Origin: an uncultured Oscillospiraceae bacterium
GTDB lineage: Bacteria; Bacillota; Clostridia; Oscillospirales; Oscillospiraceae
Direction: 5' to 3'
DNA length: 58,872 bases
Assembly (NCBI GenBank): GCA_944386835.1
Contig: CALXCQ010000081.1
Span: 1 to 58,872, forward strand
The notes below the pieces were generated by a model. That model saw nothing but the letters and a program-made list of their open reading frames with translations, searched no databases and was not told the origin of the DNA. Shown here in pieces: positions 16,242 to 25,152 of the stretch (positions are counted from its first letter, which is position 1; each line of letters starts with the position of its first letter). A program made the translations under genes and the position numbers.

Positions 16242-16721
16242 TTATTGGTTTTCCGTTCCTACCGCTTCGTTGGAAACTCCATCCTCTGTAAGCTGTCCTT
16301 CCCCTTTCAGTTCAGCCTGCTCCTCTTCTTCCAGCGCTTCCCATTCTTCCCGTGCCTTCTCAGCCTCTAATTCGTCCAAATCCCGGTCTTTATCTGGGTC
16401 ATCGTCATACTTCAACACGGCGCCGCATTTACTGCAATACATTTCATTAAAGCCACTCCAGCATAATAGCTTCGTGTGCTTTGCGCAACCACAGCACGGG
16501 CATCTGCACATGATTTTTACCAAGGGGACCGATGTAAGCATAAGCAAAAGAAATACTGCACATGGCCAGAAAATTCCCGTGCGAATTCCTAAATAGGCTC
16601 CTGCCAGCATTCCCACCAGACCGATCAGTAAAACAGAAAAAGAAATTCGATACCACTTTCTTGAAATAATTTCTGCTTTTCTGGTTCCAGAATGTAATTT
16701 TAATTTTTTATCAAATTCCAT
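16242..16721 (-). CDS. Hypothetical two-helix membrane protein with a cysteine-rich knuckle
   Basis: A 159-residue protein I cannot assign. Two membrane helices (about 26-47 and 51-70) are followed by CRCPCCGC (about 72-79) and MYCSKCG (about 94-100), which could bind zinc. The C-terminal third is strongly acidic (runs of Asp/Glu, about 105-150). It starts 18 bases after the TIGR04255-like gene on the same strand and shares its transcript. The cysteine knuckle and acidic tail would be cytoplasmic if the short N-terminus is inside. Confidence 0.75.
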   Translation of the reverse strand: MEFDKKLKLHSGTRKAEIISRKWYRISFSVLLIGLVGMLAGAYLGIRTGIFWPCAVFLLLMLTSVPLVKIMCRCPCCGCAKHTKLLCWSGFNEMYCSKCGAVLKYDDDPDKDRDLDELEAEKAREEWEALEEEEQAELKGEGQLTEDGVSNEAVGTENQ

Positions 16722-16739
16722 ACGTGACTCTCCAATTTC

Positions 16740-17528
16740 TCACTGCATCGCCACTGGCTGAAGCGCAGTACGCAACGTAGGCTGCAGCGCATTTTCAAAA
16801 ATCGTATTTGCTTGAGCATGCACAGTTGATAAAGCAGGCGCCACCTGATTCACCGGTACTTTTCCACTCATGGAAACATCCAGATCTAAAATATACCGAA
16901 CTTCCTTATCCGTCTGTCCCTTCCGTTGCAGTTGTCCCGGACCGCAATGAAGCTTCAGCCGGCAACCTCCCGCCAGCCCTGTCTCCAGATTTTGCAAACA
17001 TTGGGTCGTTGTCCTCTCCAGAACATCTTCTTGAGCCAAGAATCCCAAATATGCCGGTTGGACTAAATCTCTCCAGTCAAAAGCTTCCAAATCCAAAGCT
17101 TTTCTGGAAAATGCATTTAGATATCGTAACCCGATCCGCTCAAAATAGGCCGGATGATAAACGGAAATAAAAGCCGCAAGTATTTTGTCTAATTTTTTAG
17201 CGAATAATTCCCAACAGTCATACCGGGAACATGTCAGCGCCACAAATTGCCGCGTCAAATTCACACGCCAGCCATCGTCTGCATCTATAAAATAGTAATT
17301 CACCAATTCCTGCAAGTGATCTGCCCCATTGGCACCACCATTTTTTACCGTCCGCGGTACAGCCGGCTCCTTTCGCGCCATAAATTGGGGAAACTCCTCT
17401 CGTATCAGCTCCTGAAATCCCGCAGGTTCTTGGGTATCAATCGACAAAATTGCCGGAAACCGGATTTGGCAAATAACATCCAGCAATTGATTTTTTTCAT
17501 AGTGATAGCGTGTTGTCTCAGAAAACAT
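16740..17528 (-). CDS. TIGR04255-family protein
   Basis: A 262-residue protein of a widespread uncharacterised family. The opening RYHYEKNQLLDVICQIRFP matches the family's N-terminal signature, and YFERIGLRYLNAF is another typical segment. No catalytic residues are known. Some relatives occur near phage or defence loci, but nothing here supports that role. A promoter (minus strand TTGCAA, 16 bases, TATACT) lies just upstream, and AAAGGAG precedes the ATG. It is co-transcribed with the membrane protein at 16242-16721. Confidence 0.8.
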   Translation of the reverse strand: MFSETTRYHYEKNQLLDVICQIRFPAILSIDTQEPAGFQELIREEFPQFMARKEPAVPRTVKNGGANGADHLQELVNYYFIDADDGWRVNLTRQFVALTCSRYDCWELFAKKLDKILAAFISVYHPAYFERIGLRYLNAFSRKALDLEAFDWRDLVQPAYLGFLAQEDVLERTTTQCLQNLETGLAGGCRLKLHCGPGQLQRKGQTDKEVRYILDLDVSMSGKVPVNQVAPALSTVHAQANTIFENALQPTLRTALQPVAMQ

Positions 17529-17563
17529 CTCTACTACTCCTTTATTGAAGTTCCCTTCCTGTT

Positions 17564-17591
17564 AGTATACTAAACTGGATGTAAATTGCAA
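17564..17591 (-). promoter_or_regulatory. Promoter of the TIGR04255-family gene
   Basis: On the minus strand TTGCAA, 16 bases, TATACT. The -10 sits in the palindrome TTAGTATACTAA, which resembles the palindrome before the Crp/Fnr gene (GTAGTATACTAC). Confidence 0.6.
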
Positions 17592-17652
17592 GTTTTTCCC
17601 GCTTTTCTTTTTCCACAAGTACATATAAACTGAGGGAAGACTCCCAGAGCTG

Positions 17653-17681
17653 TTGTTTTTTTCAATATAGCAAGTTATAAT
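17653..17681 (+). promoter_or_regulatory. Promoter of the PAP2 phosphatase gene
   Basis: TTGTTT, 17 bases, TATAAT, ending 38 bases before the ATG. Confidence 0.7.
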
Positions 17682-17719
17682 GATGACAATTCAGCTTCTA
17701 TCTGTTGGAGGATAAAATT

Positions 17720-18643
17720 ATGGAATTTCTCCGTTTTTTGGAGTCTCTTCGCACACCATTTCTGGACTTTTTTATGAGTATAGTCACATACGGCGGTAGT
17801 GAACTAGTTTTTATGCTGATTGCACTTATATTTTTTTGGTGCGTCAGTAAAAAAACCGGGTACTATATCCTTGTAGTTGGATTCTTTGGCACCGCCATCA
17901 ATCAAATTAGCAAACTTTTGTTTCATGTCCCACGTCCATGGGTTTTGGACCCGGAATTTACCATTGTAGAAAGTGCAAGGGCTGGTGCCACCGGATACTC
18001 ATTTCCCAGTGGACATACCCAAACCGCTGTAGGCACCTATAGTTGTCTTTTCCTTTCTACGAAGCGCAGAGCCGTGAAAATTATCTGTGTTATTTTGATT
18101 CTTCTCGTTCCTTTTTCCCGAATGTACTTGGGTGTGCATACGCCGCTGGATGTGGGGGTTGCATTTGTTACGGCTTTACTTCTGGCGGCTCTCTTTCGCC
18201 CTGCAGTGGAAAAAGCCAATACTTCACCTCGTCTGATGACTGGAATTCTTCTCAGTATGGTTGCTGTGTGTTTGGGATTCTTAGTATTTGTAACCTGCTA
18301 CACATTTCCGGCTGATATTGATTTAGAAAACTTAGCAGAAGGAACCAAAAATGCCTATACTTTAACAGGTGCTCTTTTGGGACTTTTGCTGAGTTACTGG
18401 TTGGACAACCGCTATATTCATTTTTCCACCTCCGCTCCTATTGGCGTACAGATTGGGAAAGTTCTGGTAGGCCTAGTCTTAATTCTTCTGGTAAAAGAAG
18501 GGCTCAAGACTCCCCTCAATCTGCTCTTTGGTGGACATTACATTGCCACTTCCATCCGCTATTTTTGCACAGTGCTGGTAGCCGGAGCTGCCTGGCCTGC
18601 TTGTTTTACCTGGTATAGTAAGCATTTGAAAGTCAGTCCCTAG
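17720..18643 (+). CDS. PAP2-family membrane phosphatase
   Basis: A 307-residue integral membrane enzyme of the type 2 phosphatidic acid phosphatase superfamily. The three active-site motifs are visible: KLLFHVPRP, GYSFPSGHT and SRMYLGVHTPLD, holding the catalytic histidines. About eight membrane helices surround them, with the active site facing outside. Likely substrates are lipid phosphates such as undecaprenyl pyrophosphate or phosphatidate; the family cannot be narrowed by sequence. The start is the ATG with GGAGGA upstream; a TTG at 17705 lies inside that ribosome site. Monocistronic, with its own promoter and terminator. Confidence 0.93.
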   Translation: MEFLRFLESLRTPFLDFFMSIVTYGGSELVFMLIALIFFWCVSKKTGYYILVVGFFGTAINQISKLLFHVPRPWVLDPEFTIVESARAGATGYSFPSGHTQTAVGTYSCLFLSTKRRAVKIICVILILLVPFSRMYLGVHTPLDVGVAFVTALLLAALFRPAVEKANTSPRLMTGILLSMVAVCLGFLVFVTCYTFPADIDLENLAEGTKNAYTLTGALLGLLLSYWLDNRYIHFSTSAPIGVQIGKVLVGLVLILLVKEGLKTPLNLLFGGHYIATSIRYFCTVLVAGAAWPACFTWYSKHLKVSP

Positions 18644-18694
18644 GATACTAATTTTCTCTTGTGTTTTAGCGAAAAATGAAATCAGTTTAAGTTT

Positions 18695-18725
18695 GAGACC
18701 ACAATATATAGTGGTCTCTTTCTTC
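18695..18725 (+). terminator. Intrinsic terminator
   Basis: GAGACCAC and GTGGTCTC pair around AATATATA, followed by TTTCTTC. It closes the PAP2 gene. Confidence 0.85.
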
Positions 18726-18772
18726 ATTTTCTAATTTTCACACAACATTTGCGATTTTATAGGAAATGTCAA

Positions 18773-18801
18773 TTGACTTTCTTTTCAATTCATTGTATAT
18801 A
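18773..18801 (+). promoter_or_regulatory. Promoter of the nrdD operon
   Basis: TTGACT, 17 bases, TATATA; transcription would start near 18808, just before two NrdR-like sites. Confidence 0.65.
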
Positions 18802-18813
18802 TAAACTGCAATT

Positions 18814-18861
18814 ACAACATATTGTGTCTCTTCCCGATAAAGGGAACACATATATAGTACA
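18814..18861 (+). promoter_or_regulatory. Pair of NrdR-box-like sites before nrdD
   Basis: ACAACATATTGTGT (18814-18827) and ACACATATATAGTACA (18846-18861) resemble the NrdR box. Their centres are about 33 bases apart, close to three helical turns, the usual arrangement for tandem NrdR boxes. The second site is more degenerate. NrdR represses nrd genes when dATP/ATP is high. Confidence 0.65.
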
Positions 18862-18906
18862 GTTAGAATGGGAACCAAGGAAGCAAACAGAAAGGATGCC
18901 CCCGGG

Positions 18907-21084
18907 ATGAAAGTTATTAAACGAAACGGTTCTGAAGTTGTCTTTGATATTACGAAGATTATTGCAGCCATTACCAAAGCCAACAATGTTGTTGAAGAGT
19001 CTGAGCGTATGACGCCTATGCAGATTCGTAGAATTGCAGAAAGTGTAGAACATGCCTGTCTGGCAATGAACCGCTCCATGGGTGTTGAAGAGATTCAGGA
19101 TCTGGTGGAAAAGCAAATCATGGCCCATGGTGCATATGAAGTAGCAAAACGCTATATCACCTATCGGTATACCCGTACACTGGTGCGCAAATCCAACACC
19201 ACAGATGACAAAATTTTGAGTCTGATTGAATGTAACAATGAAGAAGTAAAACAGGAGAATGCCAATAAGAACCCTACGGTAAATTCCGTACAAAGAGACT
19301 ACATGGCAGGAGAAGTCAGTAAGGATATTACACGCCGCCTTCTTCTTCCTCAGGATATTGTCCAGGCCCATGAAGAGGGAATTATTCACTTTCATGATGC
19401 AGACTACTTTGCCCAACACATGCACAACTGTGACCTGGTCAATCTGGAAGACATGCTTCAAAACGGTACGGTCATTTCCGGAACACTCATTGAAAAGCCC
19501 CACAGCTTTTCTACGGCCTGTAACATTGCAACGCAAATTATTGCCCAGATTGCATCCAACCAGTACGGTGGTCAGAGTATTTCCCTGACTCATTTGGCTC
19601 CTTTCGTGGATATCAGCCGCAAGAAAATCCGTGAAACGGTTCTCAAGGAAGTAAAAACTTTCGGGGGAAATGTATCGGAAGAGGCCATTGCTAAAGTAGT
19701 GGAGGATCGTCTTTTAGAAGAAATCCAAAGAGGCGTCCAAACGATTCAGTATCAGGTTGTCACACTGATGACCACCAATGGACAGGCTCCTTTCATTACC
19801 GTCTTCATGTATCTGGGGGAAGCGCGTAATGAACAGGAAAAACATGATCTGGCAATTATCATTGAAGAGACTCTGCGGCAGCGGATTCAAGGTGTCAAAA
19901 ATGAAGCAGGCGTTTGGATCACGCCAGCTTTCCCCAAGCTCATCTATGTGTTGGAGGAGGAAAATATTCACCCTGACTCGAAGTACTACTATCTCACCAA
20001 ATTAGCTGCCAAGTGTACTGCCAAACGCATGGTTCCCGATTACATCTCTGAAAAGAAAATGCTGGAACTAAAAGTAGACAAAAACGGTGAGGGACATTGC
20101 TATACTTGCATGGGATGCCGCAGTTTCCTGACCCCCTATGTGGATGAAAATGGCAAACCCAAATACTATGGCCGGTTTAATCAAGGTGTCGTAACCATCA
20201 ATCTGGTGGATGTGGCGCTGTCTTCCGGCGGAGATCTAGATAAGTTCTGGAAAATTTTTGAAGAACGTTTGGAACTGTGTCACAAAGCCCTCATGTGTCG
20301 GCATAACCGTCTGAAAGGCACTTTGTCCGATGCCGCTCCCATCTTGTGGCAATATGGTGCTCTGGCTCGACTGCCCAAAGGCGAACCGATAGACAAACTG
20401 CTCTATGGCGGATACTCCACCATTTCTCTTGGCTATGCCGGTCTATATGAATGTGTGAAGTACATGACCGGGAAGTCTCACACAGATCCATCCGCTACAC
20501 CGTTTGCATTGGAAGTCATGCAGTATATGAATGACGCCTGCAAAAAATGGAAGCAGGCTCATAACATTGATTTTAGTCTCTACGGCACACCCCTGGAGTC
20601 TACTACCTATAAGTTTGCCAAATGTCTGCAAAAACGGTTTGGTATCATTGAAGGAGTAACGGATAAATCCTATATCACCAACAGTTACCACATCCATGTT
20701 ACAGAGCCCATCAATGCCTTTGACAAGCTTGCTTTTGAGGCCCAGTTCCAGGCTCTTTCCCCCGGCGGTGCCATTAGCTATGTGGAAGTTCCCAATATGC
20801 AGAATAACCTGGACGCAGTATTGGAAGTTATGAAGTTTATTTATGACCATATCATGTACGCCGAATTAAACACAAAGTCCGACTATTGCCAAGTCTGCGG
20901 TTACGATGGAGAAATTGAAATTCGGGAAGACGAAGATGGTAAATTAGTTTGGACCTGCCCTAACTGCGGTAATCAGGATCAATCCAAAATGAATGTGGCC
21001 CGGAGAACTTGCGGCTATATCGGTACCCAGTTCTGGAATCAAGGCCGTACCCAGGAAATCAAGGAACGGGTTTTGCATTTGTAA
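18907..21084 (+). CDS. nrdD: Anaerobic ribonucleoside-triphosphate reductase, catalytic subunit
   Basis: A 725-residue class III ribonucleotide reductase that makes deoxynucleotides from NTPs under anaerobic conditions using a glycyl radical. The N-terminal ATP-cone (MKVIKRNGSEVVFDITKI onwards, about residues 1-90) senses dATP/ATP. The C-terminal zinc site is formed by CQVCG and CPNCG, and the radical glycine lies in RRTCGYIG near the end. I favour the ATG at 18907, which starts the conserved ATP-cone; an earlier in-frame ATG at 18868 has no ribosome site, and AAAGGA lies before the chosen start. Operon nrdD-nrdG-dut; a hairpin separates nrdD from nrdG. Confidence 0.97.
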   Translation: MKVIKRNGSEVVFDITKIIAAITKANNVVEESERMTPMQIRRIAESVEHACLAMNRSMGVEEIQDLVEKQIMAHGAYEVAKRYITYRYTRTLVRKSNTTDDKILSLIECNNEEVKQENANKNPTVNSVQRDYMAGEVSKDITRRLLLPQDIVQAHEEGIIHFHDADYFAQHMHNCDLVNLEDMLQNGTVISGTLIEKPHSFSTACNIATQIIAQIASNQYGGQSISLTHLAPFVDISRKKIRETVLKEVKTFGGNVSEEAIAKVVEDRLLEEIQRGVQTIQYQVVTLMTTNGQAPFITVFMYLGEARNEQEKHDLAIIIEETLRQRIQGVKNEAGVWITPAFPKLIYVLEEENIHPDSKYYYLTKLAAKCTAKRMVPDYISEKKMLELKVDKNGEGHCYTCMGCRSFLTPYVDENGKPKYYGRFNQGVVTINLVDVALSSGGDLDKFWKIFEERLELCHKALMCRHNRLKGTLSDAAPILWQYGALARLPKGEPIDKLLYGGYSTISLGYAGLYECVKYMTGKSHTDPSATPFALEVMQYMNDACKKWKQAHNIDFSLYGTPLESTTYKFAKCLQKRFGIIEGVTDKSYITNSYHIHVTEPINAFDKLAFEAQFQALSPGGAISYVEVPNMQNNLDAVLEVMKFIYDHIMYAELNTKSDYCQVCGYDGEIEIREDEDGKLVWTCPNCGNQDQSKMNVARRTCGYIGTQFWNQGRTQEIKERVLHL

Positions 21085-21097
21085 ACATCCTGAATTC

Positions 21098-21124
21098 TGG
21101 CCGGCTCCAAAATGGAGTCGGCCA
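21098..21124 (+). terminator. Intercistronic hairpin between nrdD and nrdG
   Basis: TGGCCGGCTCC pairs with GGAGTCGGCCA (one G-U) around AAAAT, followed by a T-containing but mixed stretch. It may be a weak terminator or processing site that lowers nrdG and dut relative to nrdD. Confidence 0.55.
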
Positions 21125-21221
21125 ATTCATATTGTTTTCTTGTTTACAGACACACAACAACGATTACCTTTTTACAGGAATATAAAACATTCCACACTAT
21201 TTTCCAGGAAGAAGGTTACGC

Positions 21222-21746
21222 ATGCACTACGCCACCATCAAACCGTATGATATTGCCAATGGACCTGGCGTCCGTGTCAGCTTGTTTGTCTCTGGTTGCC
21301 GGCATCATTGTCCAGACTGTTTTAATGCAGAAGCCTGGGACTTTGATTTTGGAGAACCCTTTACACAAGAGACGATAGAAGCCATATTACAACATCTGAA
21401 GCTTCCGTATATTCAGGGCTTAACTCTTTTGGGAGGCGAACCTTTCGAACCGGAAAATCAGCCGGCGGTGTTGGATTTGGTGCGGCAGGTCCGTGAATAT
21501 TGTCCAGATAAAACGATCTGGGCTTTCAGCGGTTTTACCCTTGAGCAGTTATTATCTGGTCAGACAGGTCCCGTTGCCATCACACAGGCATTGTTATCCC
21601 ACCTCGACGTATTGGTAGATGGTCCGTTTCTATCTGCCCTAAAAGATCTCTCCTTGCGATTCCGGGGCTCTTCTAATCAGAGAATCATTGATCTGCCGGC
21701 TACCTTGCAGACTGGCAATGTAGTCCTTTGGGACGAAACACAATAA
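21222..21746 (+). CDS. nrdG: Anaerobic ribonucleotide reductase-activating protein
   Basis: A 174-residue radical SAM activase. It reductively cleaves S-adenosylmethionine with a 4Fe-4S cluster bound by the CRHHCPDC motif (about residues 26-33) and generates the glycyl radical on NrdD. The start is ATG with GAAGG upstream. It lies directly after nrdD, and dut starts 12 bases after its stop, so the three genes form one deoxynucleotide operon. Confidence 0.96.
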   Translation: MHYATIKPYDIANGPGVRVSLFVSGCRHHCPDCFNAEAWDFDFGEPFTQETIEAILQHLKLPYIQGLTLLGGEPFEPENQPAVLDLVRQVREYCPDKTIWAFSGFTLEQLLSGQTGPVAITQALLSHLDVLVDGPFLSALKDLSLRFRGSSNQRIIDLPATLQTGNVVLWDETQ

Positions 21747-21758
21747 AGGAGACGGATT

Positions 21759-22199
21759 ATGCAAAAAATTCCTATCAAAAAACTACACCCGCAAGCGATT
21801 TTACCTACACGAGGGTCCTTATATGCAGCTGGTTCCGATCTTTACGCTTGTCTGGAAAGCTCCATAACCATTTCCCCTGGACAAACGGTCTGGATTCCCA
21901 CAGGGCTTGCTATGGAAATTCCGGAAGGATTTGGCGGTTTCGTCTATGCCAGAAGTGGGCTGGCTTGTAAACAAGGCCTTGCCCCAGCCAACAAAGTAGG
22001 CGTCATTGACAGTGATTATCGCGGAGAAATTCTGGTTGCCATCTACAATCATGGTTCACAGCCACAGACAATTTGTCATGGAGATCGTATTGCACAAATC
22101 GTAGTCGCACCTTTTTTATCAGTAGAGTTTGAAGAAACTTCAGAACTCTCCCAAACACAGCGGGGTTCTGGCGGTTTTGGTTCCACAGGACGTAACTAA
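21759..22199 (+). CDS. dut: dUTP diphosphatase
   Basis: A 146-residue trimeric dUTPase converting dUTP to dUMP and pyrophosphate, which keeps uracil out of DNA and supplies dUMP for thymidylate. Motifs seen in order: AAGSDLYA (1), ARSGLA (2), GVIDSDYRGEI with the catalytic Asp (3), GDRIAQIV (4) and the C-terminal P-loop-like GSGGFGSTG (5). Third gene of the nrdD-nrdG-dut operon, a sensible coupling of dNTP synthesis and dUTP removal. AAAGGAG precedes the ATG. Confidence 0.96.
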   Translation: MQKIPIKKLHPQAILPTRGSLYAAGSDLYACLESSITISPGQTVWIPTGLAMEIPEGFGGFVYARSGLACKQGLAPANKVGVIDSDYRGEILVAIYNHGSQPQTICHGDRIAQIVVAPFLSVEFEETSELSQTQRGSGGFGSTGRN

Positions 22200-22211
22200 A
22201 AAAATATTTTT

Positions 22212-22256
22212 GACGCCTTATTTCAGGAATTTTCCAGGAATGAGGCGTCTTTTTTC
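22212..22256 (+). terminator. Intrinsic terminator of the nrd operon
   Basis: GACGCCT and AGGCGTC arms with an ATT/AAT extension, followed by TTTTTT. Confidence 0.88.
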
Positions 22257-22324
22257 ATTTTTTACAAAAAACAATTTCTTCTTTTGATAGTTGCAACAAA
22301 AAAAAGTTTCATTCCACAATCCCC

Positions 22325-22353
22325 TTGCACAATCCTTCAAAAACGTGTATCCT
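22325..22353 (+). promoter_or_regulatory. Promoter of the second ornithine cyclodeaminase gene
   Basis: TTGCAC, 17 bases, TATCCT, ending 58 bases before the ATG. Confidence 0.55.
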
Positions 22354-22411
22354 CTGTTTGTAGGATGTTAGTTTTTTTAAAGTTACTGATAACTATTAGG
22401 AGGCTTGCAAT

Positions 22412-23458
22412 ATGATTGAAACGAAGTGGGGAGAATTATTGGTTGTTTCCCAAAAACAATGTCGCGCGCTGATCTCTGATGCGGAAGTCCTTCAATTAGT
22501 GGAAAAGGTTCTGGGAGACTACGCCAAAGGCACTGCCATTAACCCCATCAAGTTACACCTTCCCTTCTTTCCGGAATATAACGGATGGAATAATGCCATG
22601 CCAGCATGGCTAAAGGAAGAAAATATTCATGGCATCAAGTGGGCAGGCTTCGGGTTTGATAACACCCATAAATTTGGCATTCCCTGCTGCTCTGCCGTTA
22701 TAGTTCTCAACGAAATGGAGACCGCCTTCCCCATTGCGCTTTTGGATGGAACGACTGTTATGTCCATGCGGACTGGCGCCGCTGCAGCTGTTATGGCAAA
22801 ATACAATGCCAAAAAGTCTGCAAAAGTTGCTACCCTCTTAGGTGCCGGTGTGCAGGGAACCAGTGGCATGGAGATGATTCTCCTGGCCATGCCTCAACTG
22901 ACAGAAGTTCGGATAATGGATCTGTACCAATCTCAGGTAGATAAATGCATCGCTACCTTAAAAGCCAAATATCCGAATGTAAAGTTCGTAGGCACCACTG
23001 ACAAACATGCTGCCTGTAAAGGAACTGATCTGGTTCTCACGGCAGTCCACAATCCCGATCCGGCCGCCAGTACTGACGTATTGGATGACATTGAATTTGA
23101 AAGCGGTGTCACAGTTGTCACTATTGCCGGCGGTATGTCTTTCCCAAAATACCGGCAGACATTTGACAAGGTTATTATGGACTTTGCAGAATGCCTGTGC
23201 CACCGGCACAATGTGACCATCGGCTATATGAAAGAATGCTTTAATGTAGATGTTCCTTATATGAAACCGGATATCTGTGATGCAGAGATCGGTGATATTA
23301 TTATTGGAAAGGCCCAAGGCCGTACCAGCGATGCGGAAAAACTCTACTGCACCAGTGTGGGTATGGGCATTGAGGATTTAATTGTAGCCAATGCGATTTA
23401 CAAAAAAGCCAAAGAACAGGATATTGGACAGGTTATTTCTGTAATCGACGATATCTAA
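22412..23458 (+). CDS. Ornithine cyclodeaminase / mu-crystallin family NAD(P)-dependent enzyme (paralog 2)
   Basis: A 348-residue paralog of the enzyme at 7491-8525. It keeps MRTGA (substrate Arg) and GAGVQG (dinucleotide loop), and an AKYNAKKSAK segment parallel to AKYMGKKDAK in paralog 1, but diverges widely elsewhere, for example in the IKWAGF segment and the C-terminal half. Both lack obvious features tying them to one superfamily reaction, so the substrate stays open. AGGAGG precedes the ATG. It is transcribed alone between a promoter and an unusually strong terminator. Confidence 0.9.
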   Translation: MIETKWGELLVVSQKQCRALISDAEVLQLVEKVLGDYAKGTAINPIKLHLPFFPEYNGWNNAMPAWLKEENIHGIKWAGFGFDNTHKFGIPCCSAVIVLNEMETAFPIALLDGTTVMSMRTGAAAAVMAKYNAKKSAKVATLLGAGVQGTSGMEMILLAMPQLTEVRIMDLYQSQVDKCIATLKAKYPNVKFVGTTDKHAACKGTDLVLTAVHNPDPAASTDVLDDIEFESGVTVVTIAGGMSFPKYRQTFDKVIMDFAECLCHRHNVTIGYMKECFNVDVPYMKPDICDAEIGDIIIGKAQGRTSDAEKLYCTSVGMGIEDLIVANAIYKKAKEQDIGQVISVIDDI

Positions 23459-23519
23459 TCTCCTGCCTTTATGCTATTTTCATTTGCTATCTATTTTCTT
23501 ATCATCACACTCTTATCTA

Positions 23520-23574
23520 GCAAGAACCCCTGGCCAAGTTTTGGCCAGGGGTTCTTGCCTGCTATCTTTTATCC
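23520..23574 (+). terminator. Very strong hairpin terminator
   Basis: An 18-base perfect stem (GCAAGAACCCCTGGCCAA with its complement) and a GTT loop at 23520-23558, then a short T-containing stretch ending TTTT. Both the plus-strand OCD gene and the minus-strand citXG gene end here, so it may serve both directions. Confidence 0.8.
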
Positions 23575-23575
23575 A

Positions 23576-24949
23576 CTATTCTTCTTCACAATAGAAATAC
23601 AAAAAGTATGTGAGAGCCAATAAATCAGCACATCCCCCGGGACTTATTCCCTCTTGGGACCACAGCGCGTCCAGCTGTTCAATTTCCTTATCGTCCAGGT
23701 TTTCCTGTTTCCAAAGCTTCTGCAACTGATGCTGTACCCGGGCCAAGGCTTCCGCGCCTTTTCTTCTGACAATATTGGTATCAATTACCTTACATACCAT
23801 ACAAAGGAGAGCAAAAACACCTGCGTCATTCCAATTTTTCCCCATTTCGCGAGCCCGAAGGAAGCTGGGCAAACCGATTTGCAACACATGGGGAAACCCA
23901 TTGGATACTTCTTTTCGTGCCCCCGTGTTTTGTGTCACAGGCACTGCTGGCAATTTACCGGGTTGGGAAAAATCATGACGTCGACTTTCCAAATCTGCAA
24001 CTCCCAGCTCCCCGGCCAGTTCACAAAGCTGTTCCGGCGTTTTCTTTTGCCCTCTTCCTGACAAAATCCCTGCTGCCACACAAATACTGCCCAAACTATA
24101 GATTGCTCCTTTATGGGTATTCACCCCATTCGTGGCATCCAGCATCTGCTTTTCTGCCAAAATCCCCTGAACACGCAGAGATTCTATCCATGTCCTGGGA
24201 TTGCGTTGACAATTTTCCATTCCCACCTGGGCACAGCGGAAAAAATACGGGTATAAAACGGTGGCACTGTCCAAAAAAGTAAAAAAGTCCATATCGGAAT
24301 GGGCTCCACTGTTATAGCGATCCACCAGACCAGGTTTTGGCGTTGCAGACACTTCGTATAGTAGAGCCCGTACTGCAGTTCTGCCAATATCCTGTGCGTC
24401 CTTTTCCCAAAAATACGCGCTTAAAACTTGCCTCGTATAGTTTTGCAACTCTTCGACTGTATGGGCTCGGCTCCGTCCGCACACAACGGCTGGGTTTGTA
24501 CAAAGAAAGCATCGTCTTTGTTTTGCCCCGACATCCTGCCGCGTAATTTTTCTACCATCTGTCTGCAACAGGTCCAAATCCAAAATTCTGCCCAAATCGT
24601 CAAAATCTTCTATCTGTGTCAGCTGCCGTTTCAGCCAATGTCCTTCCGCTTCCACATTCCAAAATCCAGTTTGGCCAGCCTTTTCAGAATGTACACAGCG
24701 GTGATAAACGGGCAAATTATACGCTTTCAGCATAGCTTCCACCCTGGTACATCCTTCCCGGAATCCCCGGTCTGCCAAGGGAAACCGTTTCACCGGTCCT
24801 GCTATGTTCAGCGTCAGACAAATCAACATTCCACCATATTCTTTTAAATATGCAGCTTGCCGTTTAGCAATATTTTCCCGCTGCCATAAAATTTCCTGTA
24901 AGCTGGCCTCTGTTTCTGCATGCTCTTTTTTTGGTTGATCTTCAAACAT
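23576..24949 (-). CDS. citXG: CitX-CitG fusion: apo-citrate lyase phosphoribosyl-dephospho-CoA transferase / triphosphoribosyl-dephospho-CoA synthase
   Basis: A 457-residue two-domain protein. The N-terminal CitX part (about 1-165) has LTLNIAGPVK and RRCFLC; it attaches the prosthetic group to the acyl carrier of citrate lyase. The C-terminal CitG part (about 175-455) has ATPKPGLVDRYNSGAHSDMD, NTHKGAI and SPGGCADLLA, and makes that prosthetic group from dephospho-CoA and ATP. The start at 24949 has GGAAGG at good distance; a GTG at 25024 is also open. No citC/D/E/F genes lie in the window, so the client lyase must be elsewhere or a related carrier protein. Divergent FadR-type regulator. Confidence 0.88.
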   Translation of the reverse strand: MFEDQPKKEHAETEASLQEILWQRENIAKRQAAYLKEYGGMLICLTLNIAGPVKRFPLADRGFREGCTRVEAMLKAYNLPVYHRCVHSEKAGQTGFWNVEAEGHWLKRQLTQIEDFDDLGRILDLDLLQTDGRKITRQDVGAKQRRCFLCTNPAVVCGRSRAHTVEELQNYTRQVLSAYFWEKDAQDIGRTAVRALLYEVSATPKPGLVDRYNSGAHSDMDFFTFLDSATVLYPYFFRCAQVGMENCQRNPRTWIESLRVQGILAEKQMLDATNGVNTHKGAIYSLGSICVAAGILSGRGQKKTPEQLCELAGELGVADLESRRHDFSQPGKLPAVPVTQNTGARKEVSNGFPHVLQIGLPSFLRAREMGKNWNDAGVFALLCMVCKVIDTNIVRRKGAEALARVQHQLQKLWKQENLDDKEIEQLDALWSQEGISPGGCADLLALTYFLYFYCEEE

Positions 24950-25089
24950 TTTACCTTCCACCGCATTTCCCAAGATGTCATTACTGTAAAACATGACTGT
25001 CTTTCTGTCAATCGAAGCAGGCACAATGACTGGCTTTTATCTCCAGGAGCCCACAAAAAAGCAGTATTTCTTCATTTTCTGAAAGTTTC

Positions 25090-25118
25090 TTGCAAATAAG
25101 GAAGTAATATGGTACAAT
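25090..25118 (+). promoter_or_regulatory. Promoter of the FadR-type regulator gene
   Basis: TTGCAA, 17 bases, TACAAT. It lies in the divergent region shared with citXG. Confidence 0.6.
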
Positions 25119-25152
25119 AGAACAAATCCAAAAGATTGGTGAGGAATGCAGC

